Shown: positions 44,032 through 53,319, counted from the stretch's first letter. The stretch is DNA of 64,000 nt from a bacterium (GCA_017542305.1 JAFXXK010000011.1:1-64000); one strand, 5' to 3'. Notes: generated by a model not told the origin, from the sequence alone. Numbers and translations are program-made.

Positions 44032-44313
44032 ATGGATAAAGAAAAGCTGAATATAGGTAACGTAAACTTTGATAAAGACAGCGTTTTATGCTCTAAACAG
44101 GTATATGAAAAAGGTCAAAAACTAAATTATGTATTCCTTGTCGGCGGCACAAAAATTATGTTCCCCGATCAGGACGGGAAAAAATCGGCTGTATCTTTGG
44201 CTATGAATTACAACAGCGATGTAGCGGAAATATGTGCATGGTTTAACAATATCAGAGGGCTGATTATAGAGGAATCCCCACAAAAAGGTAATTATTATGT
44301 AAGAGAAACATAG
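44032..44313 (+). CDS. Small unknown protein, single-domain
   Basis: A 93-residue protein (MDKEKLNIGNVNFDKDSVLC start) that I do not recognise. It looks like a compact alpha/beta domain, with KLNYVFLVGGTKIMFPDQDG and VAEICAWFNNIRGLIIEE. There is no signal or membrane segment. The frame opens at 43999 inside the leader hairpin, but the ATG at 44032 has AAGGAG at a good distance. It is closed by a strong bidirectional terminator. Confidence 0.75.
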   Translation: MDKEKLNIGNVNFDKDSVLCSKQVYEKGQKLNYVFLVGGTKIMFPDQDGKKSAVSLAMNYNSDVAEICAWFNNIRGLIIEESPQKGNYYVRET

Positions 44314-44332
44314 ACTGATATATCAAATATAA

Positions 44333-44366
44333 AAAAAGTTCTTTACAACAATGTAAAGAACTTTTT
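44333..44366. terminator. Bidirectional terminator between two convergent small genes
   Basis: A perfect 15-bp stem (44333-44347 with 44352-44366) with an ACAA loop and flanking A and T runs. It serves both the gene ending at 44313 and the zinc-ribbon gene ending at 44386. Confidence 0.92.
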
Positions 44367-44385
44367 CTTATTATTTAATTGTTTT

Positions 44386-44664
44386 TTATTGTTCTTCCTG
44401 CTTAGCAGCAAAACATTCTTTACAGAAAACTTCTTTGCCCGGAATAGGTTTGAACGGAACTTGAGTTTGAGCGCCGCACTTTGAGCAAACGGTATCATAC
44501 ATTCTGCGGGATCTTCTGTGTTCTTGTCTGCGTTTTTTTCTGCAATCAGGGCATCTTTTCGGTTTGTTTACAAGCCCTTTTTCAGCGTAAAATTCTTGTT
44601 CGCCCACAGTAAATACAAATTCTGCGCCGCAATCCTCACACACGAGTTTTTCATCTTCGTACAT
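44386..44664 (-). CDS. Small double zinc-ribbon protein
   Basis: A 92-residue protein with four CxxC pairs: LVCEDCGAEF, RCPDCRKKRR, TVCSKCGAQT and VFCKECFAA. They form two zinc ribbons of the kind annotated as zinc-ribbon/CxxC-CxxC proteins (probable zf-trcl family), joined by a very basic stretch (KKRRQEHRRSRRMYD) that suggests nucleic-acid binding. The frame runs back to 44766, but the ATG at 44664 has AGGAGA upstream and starts MYEDEKLVCEDCG. The function is unknown. Confidence 0.88.
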   Translation of the reverse strand: MYEDEKLVCEDCGAEFVFTVGEQEFYAEKGLVNKPKRCPDCRKKRRQEHRRSRRMYDTVCSKCGAQTQVPFKPIPGKEVFCKECFAAKQEEQ

Positions 44665-44845
44665 TTTTGTGTCTCCTAATTTTAATTTGGTTAATTGCCT
44701 AAAGTAAATAATATTCTTACCTACTCCATACTGGCTAATTATACAGTATATTTCAATTTTGTGCAAGCATTGATTACTAAAACTTCATATTTATAGATGA
44801 TTTAATGACTTTTAAAAATTGAGATAATGGCTCAAGGAGGCTAAT

Positions 44846-45817
44846 ATGTCAAACGAAGATATACAGGAATTCAGAAGAAATTTTACAGAAATATACAAAA
44901 ATAAAATCTGTCCCGGACTTGATCAACTTGAACAATACAGACTGAAAGAATATGACAAATTGAAAAGTACCATTACCAAAATACTTGCTGTCACAATAAG
45001 CATTACCATTCTTTTTTCTGTGATATTTTTAGTTTGCAATCCCATATATTTTATTTTTCATTTCCTAACAATTGTCCCAATTATAATTATAGTGATAATT
45101 ATTATTCCTTTAGCATATAGGTACAATCAGAAAAAAATATTTGAAAAAAAGATAAAAGCCAGAATTATGCCTATACTTATGCCTGCTTTTGGAGATTTAC
45201 AATGGGTAAATTCTGAGGTTATATCAATACAGGAAATACGCAATAATAAATTAATCTATATGCCAACATTAGAAAATATCGAAAAAAAAGATGACGATTG
45301 TTTTATCGGCTCTTATAAGGATACGTTGTTTAAAATATCCGAAACCACTTTATGCTATAGAGATAGTAAAAAGAAGGGTGGCTCATTCTACGGATTATTT
45401 ATATTAATTAATTTGCCTAAAGAGTTCAATGGACATACTTTAATTCTGGATAAAATGCTTAGCATGATAACTACAACTCCGGCTCAATACCCGGAAGTAA
45501 AACTGGAAGATACTGAGTTTATGAAAAAGTATGATGTTATATCGACAAATCAAATTGAAGCTCGCTATATATTAACTCCCGCATTTATAGAAAAATTTAA
45601 AAACATAAAAAAAATATATAGGGGCATGACAATTTCGGGAAGTTTTCTTAATAACAAATTACTTCTTGCAATAGGAAATCAACATGATGCATACACTATC
45701 GGGAGTATAGATAAACCATTTACCGATACTAAACAATTTGAAATTATGCTGGATGAAATCTGCACCATCTATGAGTTAATTGAAGAACTTAAGCTGTATG
45801 ATAATACGGGGTTTTAG
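44846..45817 (+). CDS. DUF3137 family membrane protein
   Basis: A 323-residue protein with two adjacent hydrophobic segments (about residues 48-66 and 75-93), followed by a large soluble domain. That domain matches the DUF3137 pattern: GLFILINLPKEFNGHTLIL, KLEDTEFMKKYDVIS, QIEARYILTPAFIEK and LLLAIGNQHD. The family is described as unknown-function and membrane-linked. AAGGAGG lies before the ATG. Its stop is one base before prmC, so the two are very likely cotranscribed. Confidence 0.85.
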   Translation: MSNEDIQEFRRNFTEIYKNKICPGLDQLEQYRLKEYDKLKSTITKILAVTISITILFSVIFLVCNPIYFIFHFLTIVPIIIIVIIIIPLAYRYNQKKIFEKKIKARIMPILMPAFGDLQWVNSEVISIQEIRNNKLIYMPTLENIEKKDDDCFIGSYKDTLFKISETTLCYRDSKKKGGSFYGLFILINLPKEFNGHTLILDKMLSMITTTPAQYPEVKLEDTEFMKKYDVISTNQIEARYILTPAFIEKFKNIKKIYRGMTISGSFLNNKLLLAIGNQHDAYTIGSIDKPFTDTKQFEIMLDEICTIYELIEELKLYDNTGF

Positions 45818-45818
45818 G

Positions 45819-46658
45819 ATGACAACAATTCAGGAAATAGTAAAAATATTAATTGATGCGGGAATTGAACCGAATGAGGCAAATATTGAAGTAAAAATGC
45901 TTATTGAACATTTCTGCAACTATTCGGCAAAAGATATCATTTTAGGCAAAAAATTAGACAGTGAAAAACTTGAAATTGTAAGAGAAAAAGCACTTCAAAG
46001 AGCAAAAACAAGAGAACCGATACAGTATATAATAGGTTTCGCCGATTTTATGGGCGAAAAGTTTATTGTAAATCCGTCTGTTCTTATCCCGAGAGATGAA
46101 ACAGAAATTCTTGTCAGAAAATCAACAGAAATAATTAATCAAAATAACCTTAAAATGGCAATGGATGTGGGAACAGGCAGCGGATGTATAGCATGTATGG
46201 TTGCAAAATACACAGATTGTCAGATTATTGGGGTTGATATTTCGACAGATGCACTCAATACCGCATTAGACAACGCATCCCGACTTAATCTTTTCAACAA
46301 GGCAATCTTCAGAAAATCGGATATATTTTCAAACGTTAAACCATCAGAAAAATTTGATATAATTATATCAAATCCACCTTATATTCCAATTTCAGAAAAA
46401 GAAACGATTCAAAAGGAAGTGACTTTTGAACCGGAGCTGGCGCTTTATTCGGAGGGAAATGGGGTTAACTACTACTCGCGAATTTCCTCCGAAGCGCCAT
46501 CCGTATTGAATAAACACGGATATTTAATTTTTGAAATCGGAGTGGATCAATCCGATATTGTATCAAGTTTTATGAAAAATTCAGGTTTCGGAAATATTGA
46601 AATTATCAGGGATTTAGCCGGTATTGAACGTGTTATTTGCGGTCAACTGCAAAACTAA
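45819..46658 (+). CDS. prmC: Peptide chain release factor N5-glutamine methyltransferase
   Basis: PrmC methylates the GGQ glutamine of release factors. The 279-residue protein has the N-terminal helical domain with PIQYIIGFADFMGEKF and LIPRDETEILV, the SAM motif MDVGTGSGCIA, the acidic GVDIS and the catalytic IISNPPYIP. The ATG at 45819 follows the DUF3137 stop by one base. The frame opens earlier at 45780 inside the upstream gene, but only the later start gives the family N-terminus. Confidence 0.95.
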   Translation: MTTIQEIVKILIDAGIEPNEANIEVKMLIEHFCNYSAKDIILGKKLDSEKLEIVREKALQRAKTREPIQYIIGFADFMGEKFIVNPSVLIPRDETEILVRKSTEIINQNNLKMAMDVGTGSGCIACMVAKYTDCQIIGVDISTDALNTALDNASRLNLFNKAIFRKSDIFSNVKPSEKFDIIISNPPYIPISEKETIQKEVTFEPELALYSEGNGVNYYSRISSEAPSVLNKHGYLIFEIGVDQSDIVSSFMKNSGFGNIEIIRDLAGIERVICGQLQN

Positions 46659-46751
46659 ATATAAAAAAATTAACTTTATTTCCAAAAATATTATAAACCA
46701 TAATATTTTATTTGTCTACAATATTGGAATTAAAGTTAATATTTTTTAATA

Positions 46752-46991
46752 TTAAATACCATGATATAATCTGTTAAGGTTAGCCTGAGAATTTGAATAT
46801 TTTGAGTAATCTTCAGCTATCTTATCGGGGTTTGCGGTCTGATTAATACGAACCTGACTTGTATAATTTTGTGCAGTCGGACTTGCTGCTTGCTGCATAG
46901 TATTTTCAGCATTTACGGAGTTTCCCTCACCGTACTGTGTGTGGAAATCTGATCCTATTTTTGGTTGTATGTTAATTCCGTTTAACTGCAT
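46752..46991 (-). CDS. Small unknown protein rich in N, Q and S
   Basis: A 79-residue polar protein (MQLNGINIQPKIGSDFHTQY start), rich in Asn, Gln, Ser and Ala, with a tyrosine-rich C-terminus. No domain, signal or membrane segment is recognised. The Shine-Dalgarno is weak (AGAAAG). It follows the gene at 47012 by 20 bases, so the two may form a unit. It may be a small secreted or structural protein of this lineage; this is a guess. Confidence 0.55.
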   Translation of the reverse strand: MQLNGINIQPKIGSDFHTQYGEGNSVNAENTMQQAASPTAQNYTSQVRINQTANPDKIAEDYSKYSNSQANLNRLYHGI

Positions 46992-47011
46992 CTTATACTT
47001 TCTTTCTTTTA

Positions 47012-47296
47012 TTATCCAAACAATTCTATCGTTGACCCGTTTTCACCCCGACTGTTATATCCGTAACACCCTAAGAAGGGGTTTGACATAAAGTCGGTAT
47101 CGGGGGGCGTTATTCCGTTCAACCCCGTTACATTCGTTGGCAAGGTCTTACAGTTTACCAACGTCGCCACATTAAACGTGGCTCGGGTGGCATCATCCTC
47201 AATTTCCGGATAGGGCTCCGAATATGCCCTGACGACCGTGTCCGGAAAGACCATCTTTATACTCGATATTCCTGATACAGAACCATTATCCATCAT
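47012..47296 (-). CDS. Small unknown protein of unusual base composition
   Basis: A 94-residue protein (MMDNGSVSGISSIKMVFPDT start) containing LNGITPPDTDFMSNPFLG. It is not recognised. The coding sequence is clearly richer in G+C than its neighbours and uses codons that are rare here (CCC, GGG, ACC). GAGAGGAC precedes the ATG. The composition suggests recent acquisition or strong structural constraint. It is upstream of the 79-residue gene on the same strand. Confidence 0.55.
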   Translation of the reverse strand: MMDNGSVSGISSIKMVFPDTVVRAYSEPYPEIEDDATRATFNVATLVNCKTLPTNVTGLNGITPPDTDFMSNPFLGCYGYNSRGENGSTIELFG

Positions 47297-47417
47297 AGGT
47301 TAAGCGTCCTCTCTTTATATAACTTATATACATAAAGTATGCAATAGCCAAAAAATTGCTTTTTTTAAAATCTTTTTGTTAACAAATGTTTACAATTCTA
47401 AAACATCAAAATACAGA

Positions 47418-48182
47418 CTATTTTATATTAAAAACTTTTTTCGCATTTTCGGTTGTTGCGGCAGCGACTTCGTCAAACGAAATACCACGAAGTTTTGCTA
47501 TTTCTTCGGCTACATATTTGACGTAAGCGGGCTGATTTTCTTTACCTCTGAACGGAACAGGGGTTAAATAAGGGGCATCTGTTTCCAGCAGAAGCCTGTC
47601 TAACGGAACGGATTTTGCAACCTCCTGCATTTTATATGCACTCTTAAATGTCACGACTCCGCCTATTGCGATATACCAGCCCTCTTTCAGACATTCTCTT
47701 GCAAATTCAACGCTGCCCGAAAAACAATGCATAACAACTTTCGAGGTTTTATTATATTCTTTTAAAATATCAAAAGTATCTTTATGCGCATCTCTGTCGT
47801 GAACTGATATAGGAAGATTTAATTCGTTAGCTAATTTAACCTGCTTTATAAAAATATCTTTCTGAATATCTTTATGCTCTTTATCCCAATAATAATCGAG
47901 TCCGATTTCACCTATTGCAACAATTTTTTCGGATTTTGAATATTCTCTGATTTTATCCAAAATATCATCCGACCATTTTTCGGCATCCTCTGGGTGAACA
48001 CCAAGCATACCGTAAACATTGTCAAACTTTTTTACCAACTCCGGAACATTATCAACATCCTCCGGTGAAGCCGCAGGAACAAGAATAATTTCAACACCGT
48101 TTTCTTTGGCATTCTTCACACTTTCTTCAGGTGTAATTTTTTCCAGATAATTTATATGCGTATGTGTGTCTGCTAAACTCAT
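47418..48182 (-). CDS. tatD: TatD family metal-dependent hydrolase (DNase)
   Basis: A 254-residue TIM-barrel hydrolase with the metal ligands ADTHTHINYL, GEIGLDYYW, ISVHDRDAH, VMHCFSGS and LLLETDAPYLTPVPFRGKEN, all in the family's order. TatD proteins act as 3'-5' exonucleases and in DNA repair or quality control. TATAAT and GGGAG lie in the leader. It is divergent from gatD, with only 59 bases between the start codons. Confidence 0.94.
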   Translation of the reverse strand: MSLADTHTHINYLEKITPEESVKNAKENGVEIILVPAASPEDVDNVPELVKKFDNVYGMLGVHPEDAEKWSDDILDKIREYSKSEKIVAIGEIGLDYYWDKEHKDIQKDIFIKQVKLANELNLPISVHDRDAHKDTFDILKEYNKTSKVVMHCFSGSVEFARECLKEGWYIAIGGVVTFKSAYKMQEVAKSVPLDRLLLETDAPYLTPVPFRGKENQPAYVKYVAEEIAKLRGISFDEVAAATTENAKKVFNIK

Positions 48183-48225
48183 AATTATTAATCTCCCGAA
48201 ACAATTATAACATAGACTGAATTTG

Positions 48226-48234
48226 TGGTATAAT
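48226..48234 (+). promoter_or_regulatory. Extended -10 promoter of gatD, probably leaderless
   Basis: TGGTATAAT (hexamer 48229-48234) ends eight bases before the ATG at 48242, with no Shine-Dalgarno between them. Confidence 0.65.
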
Positions 48235-48241
48235 TCAGTTT

Positions 48242-48976
48242 ATGGGAGAGAAAAATTTAAAAATTTCAATTGCGCATTTGTACCCTAAATTGCTTAATTT
48301 GTACGGCGATATAGGAAACATTATTACATTAAAAAAACGTTGTGAATGGCGTTATATTGAAGTTGAATTTGAAAATATAAATATCGGGGACTCAATAAAG
48401 GAGCATGATATTTATTTTGTCGGAGGCGGACAGGATAAGCAGCAGGAAGAAGTTGCAGATGAACTTTACCGTCAGAAAGATTTTTTAACGGAAGAACGTG
48501 ACAGAAATGCGGTATTTTTAGGGATTTGCGGAGGCTATCAGCTTTTCGGTCATTACTACCAGCCGCACAATAAAGACAGATTAAACGGTATAAGCCTGAT
48601 GGATGCCTATACGGTTGCAGGAAACACAAGATTTATCGGAAACGTTACTGCCCGTACGGATTTTTTAGAACCGCAAACACTCGTAGGTTTTGAAAATCAC
48701 AGCGGACTGACATTTTTGCAGGGTGAAACAAAACCGCTTGCAACGGTTGAAGTCGGAAACGGAAACAACGGTAAAGATAAAACCGAAGGCGGAAGATATA
48801 AAAACGTATTCGGCACATATCTGCACGGGTCATTTTTGCCCAAAAATCCTCATTTTGCGGATTATATGATTGAATTGGCATTGGAAAAAAGATACGGTGA
48901 AAAAATAACATTAACACCGCTTGATGATAAATTAGAACTCGATACCCACAAGGCATTAATTCATAAAGCATACTAA
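48242..48976 (+). CDS. gatD: GatD-like glutamine amidotransferase (lipid II isoglutaminyl synthase subunit)
   Basis: A 244-residue class I amidotransferase of the CobB/GatD type: LYGDIGNIITLKKRCEWR, VGGGQDKQQEEVADEL, nucleophile C96 in FLGICGGYQLFG, and H195 in GTYLHGSFLPKNPHFAD. GatD supplies ammonia to MurT, which amidates the second-position D-glutamate of lipid II. In most genomes murT is adjacent; no MurT is present in this window. The gene is divergent from tatD, apparently leaderless, and closed by a strong terminator. Confidence 0.87.
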   Translation: MGEKNLKISIAHLYPKLLNLYGDIGNIITLKKRCEWRYIEVEFENINIGDSIKEHDIYFVGGGQDKQQEEVADELYRQKDFLTEERDRNAVFLGICGGYQLFGHYYQPHNKDRLNGISLMDAYTVAGNTRFIGNVTARTDFLEPQTLVGFENHSGLTFLQGETKPLATVEVGNGNNGKDKTEGGRYKNVFGTYLHGSFLPKNPHFADYMIELALEKRYGEKITLTPLDDKLELDTHKALIHKAY

Positions 48977-48980
48977 TAAA

Positions 48981-49010
48981 AAAAGTTCCGAAAATAATTT
49001 CGGAACTTTT
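48981..49010. terminator. Bidirectional terminator between gatD and gltX
   Basis: A perfect 13-bp stem (48981-48993 with 48998-49010) around a four-base loop, with A and T flanks. It lies just after the gatD stop and 21 bases beyond the gltX stop on the other strand. Confidence 0.92.
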
Positions 49011-49031
49011 TTGTATCTTTATCAAATCAAA

Positions 49032-50507
49032 CTAGGCTTTAACAGATTTAATACATTTATTAACTCTGCGAAGTGAGCGTTCTTTGCCTAATATAGCCAA
49101 AATTGCAGCCATATCCGCACCGCAGGTTCTGCCTGTTACCGCAGCCCTGATTGCCCACATTGTAACTTTTGGTTTGATTCCTTTTTCTTTATATTGTCCT
49201 CTAAATATTTCCAGCTTGTGGTGTAATTCTTCTTCCGTAAATTCCCACTCTTGAGCTTGTCGTGCAAACTCTTCCAAAACATCCTGTGCTACCTCCGTAT
49301 CCAATATCTCCTCTTGTGCTTTCGGCTCAATCTCAACATCTTCTCCGAAGAAGTACGGAACAGCATCAGTTATATCAGATAACAGGGTAAGGGGTTCACG
49401 TGTAACTTCGACCATTCTTGTATATTGAGCATCTGTCATTTCGCTTAAATCATATTTTGTCAAATACGGTTTAAGTCTTTCTTTCAAGTCTTCTATATCC
49501 AACATTTTAATATAATGACTATTCATCCAGTTTAATTTATCGTATTCAAAAATAGAATTTGAAGATGAAATTTCATTGATTCTGAAATCTTTTGCAATTT
49601 CATCAACAGTCTTAATTTCAACTCCGTCAGACGGCGACCAGCCTAACAAAGCAACAAAGTTAATCAGGGCATCAGTTAAATAACCCTTTTCAACAAATTC
49701 TGAAACTGCTGTTGCGCCGTGACGTTTAGATAATTTACTTCTGTCAGGTGCAAGAATCATACCTAAGTGTCCGAATTGAGGAACTTCTGCGCCTAACGCT
49801 TCATAAATTAAAATTTGTTTATAAGTATTGGAAATATGGTCTTCACCTCTGATGATGTGTGAAATCTTCATCAGCATATCATCAATTACAACAGCAAAGT
49901 TGTATGTCGGTGCGCCGTTTGATTTCATAATAACGAAATCGCCCAACAAATCAGTATCAACATGCAATTCACCTTTTACCATATCGTTGAATGATAAAAT
50001 TGAGCTGTCATGGAACGCTCTTTGAGCCTTTGCAATATTAAATCTTATAGCAGGTTTTCTGCCTTCTGCTCTCAATTGAGCTTTTTGTTCTTCCGTTAAA
50101 TTTTCACATTTTTTTGTATATACATACGGTTTTTTATTATCGTGAGCTTCCTGTTTTTCTGCTTCAAGTTCTTCCGGGGTACAGAAACATTCATAAGCAA
50201 AACCGCTATCCAAAAGCTGTTGAACGTATTTTGGGTATATATCAAATCTTTCGGACTGAGTATATGGACCGTAATCTCCGCCAACATCAGGACCTTCATC
50301 CCAATTTAAACCTAATGCTTTTAAACTGTCAAAAATATTATCAATATATTCCTGACTTGTTCTTTCGGCATCGGTATCTTCAATTCTTAAAACGAATTTA
50401 CCGTTATTTTTCTTTGCAAATAAATAGTTGAATAAAGCTGTTCTTGCAGTTCCTACATGCAAATTCCCGCTTGGGGACGGAGCTATTCTGACTCTTACTT
50501 CTGACAT
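49032..50507 (-). CDS. gltX: Glutamyl-tRNA synthetase
   Basis: A 491-residue class I synthetase. It has the HIGH-type box in APSPSGNLHVGTARTALFN, FVLRIEDTDAERT, PTYNFAVVIDDMLMKISHII, the KMSKS-type loop KLSKRHGAT, and a C-terminal anticodon-binding helical domain. Only one GluRS gene is in the window, so whether it is discriminating cannot be judged. AGAAGGAAAT lies before the ATG. Confidence 0.96.
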   Translation of the reverse strand: MSEVRVRIAPSPSGNLHVGTARTALFNYLFAKKNNGKFVLRIEDTDAERTSQEYIDNIFDSLKALGLNWDEGPDVGGDYGPYTQSERFDIYPKYVQQLLDSGFAYECFCTPEELEAEKQEAHDNKKPYVYTKKCENLTEEQKAQLRAEGRKPAIRFNIAKAQRAFHDSSILSFNDMVKGELHVDTDLLGDFVIMKSNGAPTYNFAVVIDDMLMKISHIIRGEDHISNTYKQILIYEALGAEVPQFGHLGMILAPDRSKLSKRHGATAVSEFVEKGYLTDALINFVALLGWSPSDGVEIKTVDEIAKDFRINEISSSNSIFEYDKLNWMNSHYIKMLDIEDLKERLKPYLTKYDLSEMTDAQYTRMVEVTREPLTLLSDITDAVPYFFGEDVEIEPKAQEEILDTEVAQDVLEEFARQAQEWEFTEEELHHKLEIFRGQYKEKGIKPKVTMWAIRAAVTGRTCGADMAAILAILGKERSLRRVNKCIKSVKA

Positions 50508-50706
50508 ATTTCCTTCTTTCTTTTTTTATTAAATTTAATAAATCAGGTGTTTAAGGGTACATGCAACTCACCTGCATTATCTACACTAACACGAGCATAG
50601 TTTGAATTCAAGTGTAAAAATTTATTAAAACCGGAAATTTTCTCAGGCAATAAAACCGCACCAAAATACTTTATATAATTGTAATAATGAAAGGTTAGTT
50701 TTTTAA

Positions 50707-52290
50707 ATGGCATTTGAAAATTTTTCCAGCGTCAACAATTTTGATGTAAAACCCGTACAGCAATTAAAGAGTACTCAACAGCCCAACCAACAGGAAGAAG
50801 CAGTCAATCCCGAACCTGATAAGCAGGATCATAAAAAATTATATGCAGCCTTGGGCGCACTTGCAGTTATCGGAACAACTTGTGCCATAATTTATAAATT
50901 TAAAAAAGGACAGGGCATAAAACCGCAAACAGGAGGAGGGAAACCTCCGGTAACTCACGATACGCCGCCGGTAAGACTTAATGGCAGCAATACGGAACAG
51001 ATACGTCATATCCTTCCGAAAAAATTCACAAACGAGGCAGTTGAAAGAGCTATCGGAGCAAAGAAATTTTATTCCCTTAAAGCTGGTGAAATCCCGCAGG
51101 GATATAAAACTAAAACCGAAATCGGTGACAAGATGGTCTATGATTACGGTAACAGAGTAACTATAGAGGCTTCAAAAAATGCTGACGGTGTGAGAGAACT
51201 TGTACTGAAACACAGTGAGACAAATATCGGTAAAATAAGTTTTGACAGCGCAACAGGTAATATCCGCAAAAGCACATTCAAAGAGGTTGGCGGTTCCGAT
51301 ATTGAAATTTGTTATAATTATGACAAAAATAATAAATATCTGAGTTATCAGGAAATCAAAGACAACGCAGGCAGAGTCAGAACAACAACCATACTTGCAG
51401 ACGGCTCAAAATCCGTCATTGAAAAAGATAAAAATACATTAGAAACTACTCTTGAAGAATACTACGATAAAGACGGTCATATTCTTTCCTGCAAAATGGA
51501 CGGGGAAGACGTTGTTATCGGTGATGATATACCGCTAAGTAGTTCCGACTATGCATTTAACATAGAAAAACCCAACAATACGGGAGTAACATTCCGCAGA
51601 GGTATTGCAATAGGTAAAGACGGCAAAATTTACACAGGAGTACTTGAAAAAACTAACAAAAACGGTGATAAATTAGTTACAAAATATGACAGCGGACGAG
51701 TTACCGAAAGAATTTACTATCCTGCAAAAGGTTATATAAAAGAAATTCGTACCCAATATAATAATGACGAAAAATTTATTCATGTAAGAAGTTATATTAC
51801 AAATAAAGACGGTTCAGTATCAAATAAATATTATGCAAAAATTATCGAAAAACCTGTTCACGATTTGAAAGGTCTGTTCTGTATGTCTGAATTTAATAGC
51901 CTGACTTTTGATAAAATACTCGGACATCCGAGCAATATTGTAGAAAAAAACGGAAAGAAAATTGTATATTATCCGAATGACATCAATATAGTATATGAAA
52001 CAAGTTCAAACGGCAGTAAACAAAGAATTACGCTGAGAAGACATAAGACAGAACTCCGCAAACTGACTTTTTATAATAACGGAGTAAAAGATATATGGCT
52101 GGATAACCATACAAGTATCGGAATTAAAAACGGAGAATTTTACCACTATAAAAAAATAACAAATACTGAAAACGGCGGTTATATTTCCGAACGCACATTT
52201 GCAGATGCAACCTCCGAAAAAACCGTAAAGGATTCCAATAATACAACAATATCAAGCGTTCGGTATGATGCCTACGGTCAAACCATATAA
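50707..52290 (+). CDS. Membrane-anchored protein with beta-rich repeat domain
   Basis: A 527-residue protein that I do not recognise as a family. Residues 1-45 are polar and Gln-rich, and residues about 46-64 form one membrane segment (LYAALGALAVIGTTCAIIYK). A Pro/Gly linker follows (GGGKPPVTHDTPPV), then a long beta-rich region with YD/MORN-like repeats such as LEEYYDKDGHILSCKMDGED and KDGSVSNKYYAKI. The topology suggests a short cytoplasmic N-terminus and an exported repeat domain, but this is not certain. GAAAGG lies 13 bases before the ATG. It abuts the convergent dehydrogenase gene. Confidence 0.8.
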   Translation: MAFENFSSVNNFDVKPVQQLKSTQQPNQQEEAVNPEPDKQDHKKLYAALGALAVIGTTCAIIYKFKKGQGIKPQTGGGKPPVTHDTPPVRLNGSNTEQIRHILPKKFTNEAVERAIGAKKFYSLKAGEIPQGYKTKTEIGDKMVYDYGNRVTIEASKNADGVRELVLKHSETNIGKISFDSATGNIRKSTFKEVGGSDIEICYNYDKNNKYLSYQEIKDNAGRVRTTTILADGSKSVIEKDKNTLETTLEEYYDKDGHILSCKMDGEDVVIGDDIPLSSSDYAFNIEKPNNTGVTFRRGIAIGKDGKIYTGVLEKTNKNGDKLVTKYDSGRVTERIYYPAKGYIKEIRTQYNNDEKFIHVRSYITNKDGSVSNKYYAKIIEKPVHDLKGLFCMSEFNSLTFDKILGHPSNIVEKNGKKIVYYPNDINIVYETSSNGSKQRITLRRHKTELRKLTFYNNGVKDIWLDNHTSIGIKNGEFYHYKKITNTENGGYISERTFADATSEKTVKDSNNTTISSVRYDAYGQTI

Positions 52291-53319
52291 CTATACAATT
52301 CTACAAGCTTTATCCCCATATAGCGCTTTTTTAATATTAATCATAGTCTGTTTTATGTTATTATCAATTGCATCTTCTGTCGCATAAGCTATGCAGGGTG
52401 TAATAATTACATTGTCGTACGCTTTAAATTTATCAGTAAATTCTGCCTGTGATAAGCAATCCAGATGCGACGGAGTCAGCTTTTGGGACAGATTTATGCA
52501 ATTATAACAAATACTGTTGCAGGGAGATGTATCTAATGCAGCACCGCGGATTTTCCCGTTGTCAATATGTTTTTGCAGCGCTTCAATATCAGCGATTTCG
52601 CTTTTTGAAGTATTTATAAAATACATTCCGTCTTTGCACTTTGAAAAAATCTCATCATTAAAAAGATGATAATTTTCAGGAGCATATTCAAGATGAACCG
52701 AGATAATATCAGCCACAGATATAAATTCATCAAACGGCAGATATTTAACATTATACTTTTCAATAAGCTCTTGTTTTTTCACCTTATCGTAAGCTGCAAT
52801 TTTCATTCCGAAAGCACTTGCTATTTTACAAACCGTCGCACCAGTTAAATCAGTTCCGGCAACCCCCAAAGTCAAATTATTCAAATCACGTCCCAAAAAT
52901 CCACCGCAATATTTGTTATTTGATTTTACAAAATTATTGGCAGGAATTATATGCCTTACAAGATTTATAATTAACCCTATTGTATATTCTGCAATTGCCT
53001 GCGCACCAAAATCCGGAATATTGACTACAGCAATATTTCTATCCTCACAACTTGTCAGGCATATATTGTCTAATTGCGCCGCTCTGACGGATATCACCCG
53101 CAAATTTTTAAAACAACACAAAACCTCATTGGTTATTGATGAGTTATCAAAAATACTTATCGCATTTGCGTTTTCCAAAATTTCCTGCGGAATGGTTTTT
53201 ATAAATTCATCGTCAAGACACTCCTCATAAAAAGTTATATTAAAATCTTCAAAACGATTATCTTCAAAGTATTTACGCTCTGCACTTTTCATCTCAAACA
53301 TAATCAAATTTACTGCCAT
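52291..53319 (-). CDS. D-2-hydroxyacid dehydrogenase family protein, probably inactive
   Basis: A 342-residue protein with the layout of D-lactate/2-hydroxyacid dehydrogenases: GAQAIAEYTIGLIINLVRHI, then the Rossmann site and a substrate-domain closure. The key residues have changed. The nucleotide loop reads GVAGTDLTG (residues 152-160), with Asp in place of the second glycine. The catalytic Arg site reads NTSKSE (K239), the Glu site DTSPCNS, and the His site ITPCIAYATEDA (C309). The C-terminal half is unusually rich in cysteine (C267, C271, C274, C288, C309, C339). It may be a pseudoenzyme or bind another ligand. Confidence 0.82.
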   Translation of the reverse strand: MAVNLIMFEMKSAERKYFEDNRFEDFNITFYEECLDDEFIKTIPQEILENANAISIFDNSSITNEVLCCFKNLRVISVRAAQLDNICLTSCEDRNIAVVNIPDFGAQAIAEYTIGLIINLVRHIIPANNFVKSNNKYCGGFLGRDLNNLTLGVAGTDLTGATVCKIASAFGMKIAAYDKVKKQELIEKYNVKYLPFDEFISVADIISVHLEYAPENYHLFNDEIFSKCKDGMYFINTSKSEIADIEALQKHIDNGKIRGAALDTSPCNSICYNCINLSQKLTPSHLDCLSQAEFTDKFKAYDNVIITPCIAYATEDAIDNNIKQTMINIKKALYGDKACRIV

